Shown here piece by piece: positions 26,756-36,457 of a stretch of 61,486 nt of DNA (positions are counted from its first letter, which is position 1; each line of letters starts with the position of its first letter). The position numbers were made by a program, and so were the translations under genes. Source of the DNA: an uncultured Methanobrevibacter sp. (lineage in GTDB: Archaea > Methanobacteriota > Methanobacteria > Methanobacteriales > Methanobacteriaceae); contig NZ_CAKVFS010000010.1 in the NCBI RefSeq assembly GCF_934746965.1, positions 1 through 61,486 of the forward strand, read 5' to 3'. Under the pieces are notes generated by a model. That model was not told the origin of the DNA. It saw only the letters and a list, made by a program, of their open reading frames with translations, and did no database searches.

Positions 26756-29700
26756 ACGAAAGTAAAAATAGCTATAATCATATTAGTATTTTTCTTAACA
26801 TTATCCTCAGTATATGCAATGGATAACGAACAAAATAATAAATATGATACAATTCAAGAAAATGAAATTTCAAATGAAAATAACATAACCCTAGAAGATA
26901 ACTATATAAATCAAAGTAATATTAATGAAATTAATTTAATGAGTAGTAAAACTAATACACATGTATTAGGTCATGATTATAAACTAAATCACAAAGGATT
27001 ACCATTTATTGTTACCTTAAAAGATATTTATGGCAATCCATTAAGTTCAGAAACAATTATTTTTACAATACATGGAGTAAGTTATTCCCGTGTATGTCAA
27101 GAAGATGGTAGTGCCCGTTTAAATATTAATTTAGAATACGGAACATACCCTATAACTTATACTTATCAAGGAAATACATTTTACAATCCATGTAGTGGAT
27201 CTGCTACAATTTCAATGATTAATTATAAATTACAACCGTCAATTTCTGGATTTAGATATAAGTAAATATTATGGCGATTCCAACCAATATGTAGTAACTT
27301 TAAAAGATAACAATCAAAATCCTATGAAAAATTGTAATATCAACATCAAAATAAACGGAATTACTTATACCAAAACTACAAATGACCATGGTAAAGTTTT
27401 TCAAAATATAAACCTTTATTCTGGTAAATATACAGTATCCACCACATATTTAGGTAATAATTACTATTATGGATCAAGTATCACAAATACTATAAATGTT
27501 AACCGTAAAGCAACAAGTTTATCAGGTAACGATTTAACAAAATATTACGGAAATCCCGAACCTTACAAAGTTAAACTCGTGGATTATAAAAATAACGTTT
27601 TAAACAATAAAGATGTGCAAATTACAATTCATGGTGTAACTTATACAAGAACTACTGATAACAAAGGATATGCTACATTAAACATAAATCTTCAAGAAGG
27701 AAAATACATAGCATCTTCAGTCTATAATGGTGATGAATATTACTCAAACTCAAATCATGTTAATAATGTTATTATTATTAAAAAGTCAACTTACTTAATA
27801 GCAAATAATTTAAATAAATATTTTGATGAAACAAGTAAATTTAATGTTAAATTAACAGATGGCAATACAGGTATCGCAAATAAAAATCTTATTTTCACAA
27901 TAAATAATGAAAAATATACAAAAACAACAGATAATAATGGAAATGCATTCATAAATATCAATTCAAACCATATAGGAAAATATAAAATCAGCATAACATT
28001 TAATGGTGATGATTACTATAAAAGTTCAAGCATTATAAAAGAAATTAATGTAAATAAACATCCCACCACATTATATGCAAATGATTTAAAATTATTTATT
28101 GAAGAAAATAAAACCAAATGTTTTAATATTACCTTAAAAGACAATTGGAATAGAGGACTTAGTAATCAGCTAATCAATATTAATATTAATAACACAAATT
28201 ATAGTCTAAAAACAGACACACATGGTCAAGTTAGCTTAAAAATAGTTCTAAAACCAGGAACATATAAAATTACTTCCAAATATGATAGTAATGATTATTA
28301 CATGCCATCAAATAAAATAAATAACATTATAGTTGATAGTAATATTTTCAGATATACAATACTTATTCCAAATTACTTAAATGTAACAAACTTTGGTTGG
28401 CTTATAGAAGCAGGTTGGCTTAAATCAGAGTATATAGCCTCAGGAGGGATAACTGGAAATATTAAAATACCTGTTACAAGATTATTAAATATAGTTACAA
28501 ATACCAAAGAATATCAATATTATACTGGAATGCAAAAATCAAATGGTTATTCAGGATTTGAAGATATTGATTTTAAAACTACTAAAATTATAAAATTAGA
28601 TAATACCGGATTATCCAATATTACAATAACATCAAATCAAAATAATACAAACATAACATATTATGGATTCTTAAATAATGGGACTAATCAATTTAGCGCA
28701 ATATACAAACAAAAAGAACAATCAAACATGGCAATTCCAGATTTTGAAGAAAATATAATCGTGATTAATGGTATTAAAAAAATAAGCATAGGATTTAGTA
28801 ATCCTTGCCAATTAGATGAAACAGGTGTAAGATTTGGCCTCATTAAAAATGATATGGGTCACAATACTGATGTAATGGTACGACCCTATAATAAATTCAA
28901 TAGATATAACAATTTACAATTTGCTGAAACTAAAGAATACCTTAATTATACAGATAACATGCAAAAAATTGGTAATCTTCCATCAAAAGAAAGTATTATA
29001 ACAACTTTCAACTTTAAAGATTATCAAGTTCTTAAAAAAGAACATATAAGCTTTGGTAAATACTATGATAGAAAAAATGGATTTGAAGTAATACAATCTT
29101 ATGCAATAACAAATCAAAAAATAACAAACAACACAATAATCCACTATTTAAATCAAAATAGAAGTTATCCTATTGGCGGAATGAAAGCATCATATGGAAC
29201 TTTTTTAACAGCATTAAGTACCATTTGGTTAAGTGATTTCTTTGCAGATTTATACTCCCAAAAATATAATGTCACTTGGAATAGAAACTCAAATATTATT
29301 GTTATGTGCGGAGTAAATAATAATGAATCAGCATATATTCATTCATTAAATGCCAGTATGAGTATGAATATTAATTCCAACAACCAAACAAATATTATTG
29401 GATTTAGATTTGTTAATTCATTAGCATTATCCAAATTAGAAAATATAGCATTAAGTTTGCTGGAAATTCAAGTAACTGTTCTTTAGAGTTATTATGCAAC
29501 TCCATAATCAATAATAATTTTACAATACTAAAAAACAACGATACATTCAGCATTATGTCTACAGACGGAAGTAATTCATATATTACCATAAACACTACTA
29601 CTGGATTAGTATATGATATATTATTCAAAGACGATTTTTGTTATAAAGGAGTATATTCTAATAATATATTTACTTGTTTCCATGATAATTTAACAGACAA

Positions 29701-30220
29701 TCTCATTAAAAATCTAAAAAACTGTATCAACAACGTTATGAATGTCATTACAGATTTTGGAGATTTTTTTGAAGGTATAAGAAAAACAAATACAAATGCA
29801 ACATTCTTTGAAATAATTGATATTAAGGCAGGACTAGAATTAAGTATTGGAACTATATTTTTAGGATGTACATCTATTTTGGAGGCAATAGGATCATCAG
29901 TTAGTTTAATGATAGGATATGGTGAATTTACTGTTCAAGTGAGAAATGATTTAAAACCTATGGATACTTGGCAATACTTCAGTTATCATCCATCTCTGAT
30001 TCAAGATAGAACAAAAACCTTTTGTTTTAAAGACAATAATGGGTATGAAGCATTTATTGAAGTTCCTGTTTTAAGTGATGGTAGATTAGATAGAGATAAT
30101 GCTATTTATATTAATGGCAAAAATGGAGCAAGAAAAATGGACAGAAATGAAACATATTCCTATTTTAAACATAACCAAATAGATGCATGGGATTATTTAG
30201 GATATAATGCTCTTAGATAA
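26756..30220 (+). pseudogene. Adhesin-like surface protein with Ig-like repeats, interrupted by two frameshifts and lacking an ATG
   Basis: GGAGG at 26743-26747 is followed eight bases later by ACG, then KVKIAIIILVFFLTLSSVYA, a clear signal peptide; the expected ATG reads ACG. The first ATG (26819) lies after the signal peptide. Frame 1 runs to 27265. An extra T in TTT at 27251-27253 shifts it; the protein continues as DISKYYGDSNQYVV to 29486. A missing T near 29456-29459 shifts again; it continues as AGNSSNCSLELLCN and ends at 30220. Rebuilt length is about 1,150 residues: five or six Ig-like repeats of the xITYTKTTNDxGK type (residues ~60-520), a long unique middle, one hydrophobic stretch (LELSIGTIFLGCTSI) and a unique ~110-residue end. 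Three small membrane genes follow with almost no gap. Confidence 0.8.
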
Positions 30221-30231
30221 TGGTGAAAAAT

Positions 30232-30513
30232 ATGAAAAATATAGAACTAAAATATCTCAAAATATTATATGCTATACTAATAATTCAATATAGCTACATG
30301 ATCATAATGAGATTATTTAACATAGATATAAACAATACATATACCAATTTCATATTTCTAATCCCTTTTCTATCAATAATAATATTCGCCATACATTCGA
30401 AAATTAAACCATTTAACAAAAAACATCAAAAATATGAGAGGTTATGGATGATTTTAGAATGTTGGTACTGCATAATATTCCAAATAGTATTTTACGGAAT
30501 ACTTTCAAATTAA
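30232..30513 (+). CDS. Small membrane protein, copy 1 of 3
   Basis: 93 residues beginning MKNIELKYLKILYAILIIQ. Start ATG at 30232 is preferred over 30220 because GGTGA lies five bases before it and the two other copies start at the same residue. Three hydrophobic segments (about residues 10-28, 38-56 and 74-92) with a basic stretch between the second and third (HSKIKPFNKKHQKYE) suggest a three-helix inner-membrane protein. No family is recognised. It begins 11 bases past the stop of the adhesin-like gene and probably shared its message. A stem-loop follows the stop. Confidence 0.75.
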   Translation: MKNIELKYLKILYAILIIQYSYMIIMRLFNIDINNTYTNFIFLIPFLSIIIFAIHSKIKPFNKKHQKYERLWMILECWYCIIFQIVFYGILSN

Positions 30514-30548
30514 TAGAGTAGAAAATTAATCTCAACTCTATTTTTATT
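30512..30548 (+). terminator. Stem-loop after small membrane gene 1
   Basis: AATAGAGT (30512-30519) and ACTCTATT (30535-30542) pair, with an inner GA/CTC part, then TTTATTTTTTT. A decayed version follows copy 2 (about 30897-30935), and a near-identical one stands at 31370-31400. Confidence 0.65.
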
Positions 30549-30610
30549 TTTTTAATTTAGAGAGAAATAATACCACTTATATCAACAACAAGAATAAAAC
30601 AGGAAAAAAT

Positions 30611-30895
30611 ATGAAAAATATAGAACTAAAATATCTCAAAATATTATATACTATGCTAATAATTCAATATAGCTACATGATCATAATGAGATTATTTAAC
30701 ATAGATATAAACAATACATATACCAATTTTATACTGATAATCCCCGCCCTATCCGGAATAATAATATTCACCATACATTCGAAAATTAAACCATTTAACA
30801 AAAAATATCAAAAATATAAAGAACGATGGTTGCTTTTAGAAGGTTTGTACTGTATAATATTTCAAATAGTATTTTACGGAATACTTTCAAATTAA
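30611..30895 (+). CDS. Small membrane protein, copy 2 of 3
   Basis: 94 residues, nearly identical to copy 1 for the first ~45 residues and for the C-terminal FQIVFYGILSN; the middle membrane segment has diverged (FILIIPALSGIIIF). The leader ACCACTTATATCAACAACAA just upstream recurs before copy 3, so gene and leader were duplicated together. AGGAAA stands about seven bases before the ATG. Function unknown; same three-segment membrane layout. Confidence 0.75.
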   Translation: MKNIELKYLKILYTMLIIQYSYMIIMRLFNIDINNTYTNFILIIPALSGIIIFTIHSKIKPFNKKYQKYKERWLLLEGLYCIIFQIVFYGILSN

Positions 30896-30976
30896 CAGAG
30901 TAGAGAATTAATTTTTCACCCTATTTATAATAGAATAATGCCATTTATATCAACAACAATAATAAAGGAATAAAAT

Positions 30977-31246
30977 ATGAAAAATATAGAACTAAAATAT
31001 CTCAAAACATTATATGCTATGCTAATAATCCAATATAGCTACATAATTCTAATGAAATTATTTAACATGAATGTGAATAATTCTATATATACAGGTTTCA
31101 TACTTTTAATTCCATTATTATCTTTCATAATCTTTATAAAACATCCCAAATTCAAAACATTAAACAAACATCCTAAATATAAAGATCTATGGCTATTTTT
31201 AGAAAGTTGTTACATTATATTATCAGGGATATTATTTCCAAAGTAA
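30977..31246 (+). CDS. Small membrane protein, copy 3 of 3
   Basis: 89 residues. The first 30 residues match copies 1 and 2 (MKNIELKYLKTLYAMLIIQ); the rest is more diverged (MKLFNMNVNNSIYTGFILLI, SCYIILSGILFPK) and slightly shorter. GGAA precedes the ATG. It is followed by about 120 bases of AT-rich sequence without a gene, then a stem-loop like that after copy 1, so a fourth unit may once have been present. Function unknown. Confidence 0.72.
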   Translation: MKNIELKYLKTLYAMLIIQYSYIILMKLFNMNVNNSIYTGFILLIPLLSFIIFIKHPKFKTLNKHPKYKDLWLFLESCYIILSGILFPK

Positions 31247-31369
31247 ATTTTAAAAAATGAGTCTGTAAAATTAATTATTTTTAAATTTTTTAAAACTGAA
31301 AATTTACAGCTTAATGAAATTTATATTGAAGTTAAACTAAAAAATAGTAAAATAGAATATTACAGAATT

Positions 31370-31400
31370 AATAGAGTAGAGAATTAATCTCAACTCTATT
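31370..31400. terminator. Stem-loop copy between the small membrane genes and trpB2
   Basis: AATAGAGTAGAG and CTCAACTCTATT flank AATTAAT, nearly the same as the hairpin at 30512. The right arm overlaps the trpB2 stop codon, so it may end transcripts arriving from either side. Confidence 0.6.
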
Positions 31401-32697
31401 TACTGTTTGGCATTTCACCAGAGAAGTAGTTCGCATAACCTTTTAAATCTAACATACCATGTCCTGAGAAGTTAATAACAATAGTTTTTTCTTCTCCTGT
31501 TTGTCTGCATTTAATAGCTTCATCAATACCTGCTTTAATTGCATGAGTAGTTTCTGGTGCTGGAACTATTCCTTCACATTTAGCAAATTGGATTCCTGCA
31601 TTAAATACATCTCTTTGATGGGCAGTTCTTGGATTAATATATCCTTCATGTGCAAGTAATGAGATTTGTGGACACATTCCATGGTATCTTAAACCTCCTG
31701 CATGTACTGCTGGTGCTACAAAGTCATGTCCTAAGGTATACATTTTAAGAAGTGGAGTGAATCCGTTTGAATCTCCAAAGTCATATTCATATTTACCTTC
31801 AGTTAATGTTGGACATGCACTTGGTTCTACTGCAATAAATTCAGTGTCACTGTTTCCATCAAGTTTATCTTTGATAAATGGATATAATGCTCCTGCAAAG
31901 TTACTTCCTCCACCAACACAAGCAACCATAGTGTCTGGTTCTTCATTAGCTATTTCTAATTGTGTTTTAAGTTCTTGACCAATAATAGTTTGATGTAACA
32001 TTACATGGTTTAACACACTACCTAAAGTGTATTTTACATTGTCATTGTTAAGAGCTTCTTCCATTGCTTCTGAAATAGCTATTCCAAGTGATCCTACATG
32101 GTCAGGGTTTTTGGCTAATACTTTACGTCCAAATTCTGTGTTTTCACTTGGGGAGGCAAAGACTTCTCCACCATAAATATTCATTATGTTTTTTCTGTCT
32201 GGTTTTTGATTAAATGATACTTTAACCATGTATACTGTACATTCCAAGTCAAGTAATGAACAAGCAAGTGATAATGCAGTTCCCCATTGTCCTGCACCTG
32301 TTTCTGTTGTTAATCTTTCAATTCCTTCTTTTTTAGCAAAGTATGCTTGTGGAATTGCACTGTTTAATTTATGTGATCCTGTAGGAGAGGTGTCTTCTCT
32401 TTTGTAATAGATTTTAGCTGGAGTATTTAATTTTTCTTCAAGGCGTTTAGCTCTAAATAAAGAAGTTGGTCTTCCCATTTGCATGTATAATTCCCTTACT
32501 TTTTGTGGAATTTTAATATATCTTTCAGTTGCAAACTCCTGATCTAGTGCTGCTTTTGTAAATGCTTTTTGTAAATCTCCAATTTGATCTTTTCCTTCAC
32601 TGTTTTTTGGCATTGGAAGTTCACAAGGTAAATCAGCGTTAATATTGTACCATTTTTTTGGCACATCTTCAGATGATAATTCTATTTTATAATTCAT
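31396..32697 (-). CDS. trpB2: Tryptophan synthase beta chain, TrpB2 type
   Basis: 433 residues, the longer TrpB2 form. A PLP enzyme that joins indole and serine to make tryptophan; TrpB2 enzymes are thought to salvage free indole because they bind TrpA poorly. The PLP lysine is K110 in SPTGSHKLNSA; TGAGQWGTALSLACSLL and the PLP-phosphate loop VACVGGGSNFAGALYPF are clear; the end has HAGGLRYHGMCPQISLL, a TrpB2 mark. No trpA or other trp gene is adjacent, as usual for trpB2. Two perfect TGTACA boxes stand 38-53 bases upstream of the start, suggesting TrpY control. Confidence 0.93.
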   Translation of the reverse strand: MNYKIELSSEDVPKKWYNINADLPCELPMPKNSEGKDQIGDLQKAFTKAALDQEFATERYIKIPQKVRELYMQMGRPTSLFRAKRLEEKLNTPAKIYYKREDTSPTGSHKLNSAIPQAYFAKKEGIERLTTETGAGQWGTALSLACSLLDLECTVYMVKVSFNQKPDRKNIMNIYGGEVFASPSENTEFGRKVLAKNPDHVGSLGIAISEAMEEALNNDNVKYTLGSVLNHVMLHQTIIGQELKTQLEIANEEPDTMVACVGGGSNFAGALYPFIKDKLDGNSDTEFIAVEPSACPTLTEGKYEYDFGDSNGFTPLLKMYTLGHDFVAPAVHAGGLRYHGMCPQISLLAHEGYINPRTAHQRDVFNAGIQFAKCEGIVPAPETTHAIKAGIDEAIKCRQTGEEKTIVINFSGHGMLDLKGYANYFSGEMPNSK

Positions 32698-32714
32698 ATT
32701 AATAAATTATATAA

Positions 32715-32750
32715 TGTACTATTTAAAACTTTAGTGTACATTTTTGTACA
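32715..32750 (-). promoter_or_regulatory. TRP boxes (TGTACA) in the trpB2 promoter
   Basis: TGTACA at 32735-32740 and again at 32745-32750, with an imperfect TGTACT at 32715-32720. The starts are 20 and 10 bases apart, so all three lie on one face of the helix. A TATA-like TTTAAATA (minus strand, about 32721-32729) lies between them. In Methanothermobacter, TrpY binds TGTACA TRP boxes and represses both the trp operon and trpB2. Confidence 0.75.
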
Positions 32751-32789
32751 ATAATAATATATTAATAGAATAAAAACCTATTTAAAAAT

Positions 32790-33824
32790 ATGAAAATCTT
32801 AGCTATTGATGTTGGAACAGGAACTCAAGATATACTAATTTACAATAACAAAAAAGAGCTAGAAAACTCAATTAAATTAGTTCTACCTTCACCACACATT
32901 TACATTTCCCAACAAATTAAAGAAATTGAAAATGACATTTATTTTGACGGAGAAATTATGGGTGGAGGAAAATTAAAAAGAAGTATTCTTGAACATATAG
33001 ATAAAGGTTATGACGTGGTAATGGAAGCCAATTGTGCTAAAACAATAAGAGATAACTTAGAACAAGTAAAATCCTATGGAATTAAAATAGCTGATGAAAA
33101 TAAAAGTTATGAAGGATACAGTAAAATCCATCTAGGAGATATAAATATTAAAAAGTTATCTGAGTTTATATTAGGTTATGATTTGGATTTTGATATTGAT
33201 AAAATAGCTATTGCTGTTCAAGACCATGGATACAATGAAAATATGGGAGACAGAGACTTCAGGTTTGAAAAAATCAGGGAAAAATTAAGTAAACCTATCG
33301 AACCTGAAAGCTTTGGATTTAATGGAAATGTTCCAGATTATTATTCCAGAATGAAATCTGTAGAAAAAACCCTTAAAAAAGAAGGTATTGATGAAACACC
33401 CCTATTAATGGATACTAAATTTGCTTCAATAGCTGGAATGTGTTATGATGAAGATGCTTCCAAATTAAATAGTTATATAGCTATTGACATTGGAAATGGA
33501 CATACTACTGCTGCATCAATAGAAAATGGTAAAATCCAAGGATTATTTGAACACCATACTTCTAATTTAACTGGCGAATCATTGGAAAGATATATCAACA
33601 GATTAGCTAGTGGTGAAATTACAAATGAAGAAATATATAATGACCATGGTCATGGAGCACATGTGTTAAATCCTATATCCAAGTTAGAAAAAGTAATAGT
33701 TAGTGGTCCTAAAAGAGAATTAATTGAAAAAACTAATCTTGATTGGCATTATGCATGTCCAGGAGGAGATGTAATGATGACTGGAACAGTCGGGTTAATC
33801 AAAACTATTGAATGGAATGAATAA
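32790..33824 (+). CDS. DUF1786 family protein (ASKHA-like ATPase fold suspected)
   Basis: 344 residues. It opens MKILAIDVGTGTQDILIYN and later has SYIAIDIGNGHTTAASIENG near 230-250, two glycine-rich phosphate-binding-like loops in the style of actin/sugar-kinase ATPases. The conserved stretch IAIAVQDHGYNENMGDRDFR and the end WHYACPGGDVMMTGTVGL fit the archaeal DUF1786 family, whose function is not established. It diverges from trpB2 and is followed two bases later by a PHP-domain gene, so they share an operon. Confidence 0.8.
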   Translation: MKILAIDVGTGTQDILIYNNKKELENSIKLVLPSPHIYISQQIKEIENDIYFDGEIMGGGKLKRSILEHIDKGYDVVMEANCAKTIRDNLEQVKSYGIKIADENKSYEGYSKIHLGDINIKKLSEFILGYDLDFDIDKIAIAVQDHGYNENMGDRDFRFEKIREKLSKPIEPESFGFNGNVPDYYSRMKSVEKTLKKEGIDETPLLMDTKFASIAGMCYDEDASKLNSYIAIDIGNGHTTAASIENGKIQGLFEHHTSNLTGESLERYINRLASGEITNEEIYNDHGHGAHVLNPISKLEKVIVSGPKRELIEKTNLDWHYACPGGDVMMTGTVGLIKTIEWNE

Positions 33825-33826
33825 AA

Positions 33827-34486
33827 ATGTATAAATTAGATTCTCATATACACTGTCAGTATTCTCCAGATTCTTCTACAAAAATAGATGATATAATAAA
33901 AAAATCTATTAAAGACCATATTGACATCATAGCTATTAGTGATCATAACACAGTAGAAGGATCTAAAATTGCAATTGAAAAAACAAAAAATATTGAGAAT
34001 CTTCTTGTAATTCCATCTATTGAAATTTCATCTTCAAAAGGCCATATTCTGGGGTTTGGCTGTGAAGAGATTGTTCCAAGAGATTTAGAACCTGAAGAAA
34101 CAATTGATAAGATTCATGAACAAGGAGGATTAGCTATTATTCCTCATCCTTACTGTTTTTATAGACATGGATTATTTTGTAAAAGTAATCCTTACGAATT
34201 AAATTTTGATGCAATAGAAAGTAAAAATGCTCGTTTTATTGTTGGATGGTGTAACTCTAAAGCAAAAAAACTAGCTATTAAAAATAACATGCCTCAGTTA
34301 GGAGCAAGTGACTCTCATTATATTGATTTTTTAGGTGATTGTTATAGTTTAATTGATTGTGAATTAAATATTGATAGTGTTTTAAAATCTATCAAAAAAG
34401 GTCAAGTAGAAGCTCATGGAAAAGGAACTTCAAATATAAAATTATCAAAATATCTATTTGACAAACATGTTCGTAAATTATATTAA
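33827..34486 (+). CDS. PHP-domain metal-dependent phosphoesterase
   Basis: 219 residues. The PHP motif begins at once: MYKLDSHIHCQYSPDSST gives H7 and H9, followed by AISDHNTVEGS near 40-50, IPSIEISSSKGH near 64-75, IIPHPYCF near 105-112 and LGASDSHY near 165-172, so all four metal-binding blocks are present. Such proteins hydrolyse phosphoesters (histidinol phosphate, nucleotides or others); the substrate cannot be told. Starts two bases after the DUF1786 stop. Confidence 0.88.
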   Translation: MYKLDSHIHCQYSPDSSTKIDDIIKKSIKDHIDIIAISDHNTVEGSKIAIEKTKNIENLLVIPSIEISSSKGHILGFGCEEIVPRDLEPEETIDKIHEQGGLAIIPHPYCFYRHGLFCKSNPYELNFDAIESKNARFIVGWCNSKAKKLAIKNNMPQLGASDSHYIDFLGDCYSLIDCELNIDSVLKSIKKGQVEAHGKGTSNIKLSKYLFDKHVRKLY

Positions 34487-34516
34487 AAAAAAAGATAAAA
34501 GAAAAAAGAAGTAAAT

Positions 34517-34792
34517 TTACTCTTTTTTTACTAATTTTATTGCTATAGTGGAAACGTTTGTTTTTTCGCCGTTGTAAGTGTCTATTTGTTCTGTAGCAAT
34601 ACTAATATCCTCAACATCAGTGTTTGGAATAAATCCATTCCTAACAATTTCTGCAGTGTCTACAGCACGACTAATAGCTTTACCTCTTGCTTTAAGAGAT
34701 ATTTTGTCTGCTCCACCATTGAATTGTGTTACTACTGCTAAAACATAGTTCATTACTGGTTTACTGCCAATAAAGATAATACTTTCATCCAT
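34517..34792 (-). CDS. albA: Archaeal chromatin protein Alba
   Basis: 91 residues, the full Alba length. A small basic dimer that coats DNA and RNA in archaea. The protein begins MDESIIFIGSKPVMNYVLAV, the usual Alba opening with the nucleic-acid-binding lysine in GSKPVMNYV, followed by ISLKARGKAISRAVDTAE, also typical. The end IDTYNGEKTNVSTIAIKLVK forms the protruding beta hairpin. It is convergent with the PHP gene; a GTAAATTTAC palindrome near 34509-34518 may act as a shared stop signal. Confidence 0.94.
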   Translation of the reverse strand: MDESIIFIGSKPVMNYVLAVVTQFNGGADKISLKARGKAISRAVDTAEIVRNGFIPNTDVEDISIATEQIDTYNGEKTNVSTIAIKLVKKE

Positions 34793-34864
34793 AGTATCAT
34801 GACTCCATATAGACTTTATTTCAGTTAAATGTATAGTTTTTTTAACATATAAACATTACTTCAA

Positions 34865-36400
34865 CTAATTTTTTTCCATCAATAATATTTTGTTAATAGA
34901 GTCTAACACCGCTAATATACTAGCCATTATAACATCATCATTAGTTGCTCTACCAGTTGATTTATTACCTTCACCATCAGAAGAAATAACAAATACTTCA
35001 GCTAATGCATTAGTTCCACCAGTAATAGCTTCAAGATTATATTCTTCAAGTTCAATATCCATTGTATCTTGAATTAATTCCCTTATTGCATTAATAGCTG
35101 CATCAACTGGACCTACACCAGTACAGGATGTTTCTTTTAATTCGCCATTAATATTTAACTTAACAGTAGCTGTTGGAGATACAATTGCTCCAGATAATAT
35201 TCCTAAACCTTCAAGTTTAATAGGAGTTTCTTTAGCTGAACTTATTTCAGTTATAGCAATAGCTCTTAAATCATCATCAGTTACTGTTTTACCTTTATCT
35301 CCTAATGCTTTAATTTGATTAAATACGCTTTGGAATTGTTGTTCAGTTAAATCAATATTATATTTTTCTAATTTAGCTTTTAAAGCATTAGCTCCAGTAT
35401 GTTTTCCTAAAACAATTCTTCTTGAATGACCAACAAGTTCTGGAGAAATTGGTTCATAGGTTAATGCATTATTTAACACACCATGAACATGAATACCAGA
35501 TTCATGTGCAAATGCATTAGCTCCAACAATCGGTTTATTAACAGGCATTTTAATACCAGTAATACGACCTACAAATTCAGATAAACTGTATAATTGTGTT
35601 GTATCAATATCCAAGTCAATATTGTAAGCTGCATGTAAAGCTACAATAAGCTCCTCAAGAGGAGCATTACCAGTCCTTTCCCCCATACCATTAACAGTTA
35701 CATGAGCTTGATTTGCTCCACATTCAATAGCAGTTAATGTATTTGCAGTAGCTAAACCAAAATCATTATGGAAATGAACACTAATCGGAGTAGTGTACCT
35801 TTCTTTAAGAGAGGTAACTAATTCTTTAGTTATAACAGGAATTAATACTCCAACAGTATCCGGAACATTTAAAAAGTCTGCACCAGCATCTACAACAGCA
35901 TCATAAACATCAAATAAATATTCACGTTCAGTTCTTGTTGCATCTTCTGCAGAAAACTCAACAGTCAAACCATGGTCTTTTGCATATTCAACAGATTCAA
36001 CAGCTGTTTCGATGATTTTTTCTTTAGACATTTTAAGTTTATAATCTCTATGCAATGGAGAAGTGCCAATAAAAGTATGTATGTAGTCCAATCCGGAATC
36101 AAGTACAGCATCAATATCTTTTTGTACACTGCGAGCTAAACCTAAAACTGTAGCATTCAAACCTAATTCATTAAGTTCTTTTGCAGCTTTTCTTTCACCA
36201 TTTGAGGATACTGGAAAACCTGCTTCAATTTTATCTACACCAAGTTTATCAAGCTTTTGTGCAATCTGAATTTTTTCGTCAACTGTTAGTGCAACTCCAG
36301 GAGCTTGTTCACCGTCTCTAAGAGTTGTATCAAAAATATGAATTTTATCAGCTAAATTCATATTTTCTTTTTTTAATGTCTCGATGTTTTTACCATACAT
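34865..36400 (-). CDS. leuA: 2-Isopropylmalate synthase
   Basis: 511 residues: an HMGL-like TIM barrel followed by the C-terminal allosteric leucine-binding domain. It condenses 2-oxoisovalerate with acetyl-CoA, the first step of leucine synthesis. Signatures: IHIFDTTLRDGEQAPG near 22-37, HFHNDFGLATANTL near 203-216 and GMGERTGNAPLEE near 230-242, plus HESGIHVHGVL. Close relatives act as citramalate synthase or on longer chains, so the substrate is assigned by family similarity only. The C-terminal regulatory domain (residues ~385-505) argues for feedback control. The start at 36400 has only a weak GGGAA site. Confidence 0.9.
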   Translation of the reverse strand: MYGKNIETLKKENMNLADKIHIFDTTLRDGEQAPGVALTVDEKIQIAQKLDKLGVDKIEAGFPVSSNGERKAAKELNELGLNATVLGLARSVQKDIDAVLDSGLDYIHTFIGTSPLHRDYKLKMSKEKIIETAVESVEYAKDHGLTVEFSAEDATRTEREYLFDVYDAVVDAGADFLNVPDTVGVLIPVITKELVTSLKERYTTPISVHFHNDFGLATANTLTAIECGANQAHVTVNGMGERTGNAPLEELIVALHAAYNIDLDIDTTQLYSLSEFVGRITGIKMPVNKPIVGANAFAHESGIHVHGVLNNALTYEPISPELVGHSRRIVLGKHTGANALKAKLEKYNIDLTEQQFQSVFNQIKALGDKGKTVTDDDLRAIAITEISSAKETPIKLEGLGILSGAIVSPTATVKLNINGELKETSCTGVGPVDAAINAIRELIQDTMDIELEEYNLEAITGGTNALAEVFVISSDGEGNKSTGRATNDDVIMASILAVLDSINKILLMEKN

Positions 36401-36457
36401 AATTAAAACTTCCCATTTTAATGTAATTAGTATTACTTCTTTTTAAATATTTAAAGT

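Noticed and set aside
32698..32789. TGTACA dyad considered as a terminator or riboswitch stem
   Set aside because: It lies upstream of both divergent genes, has no T run, and each TGTACA is itself a palindrome, which suits protein binding better.
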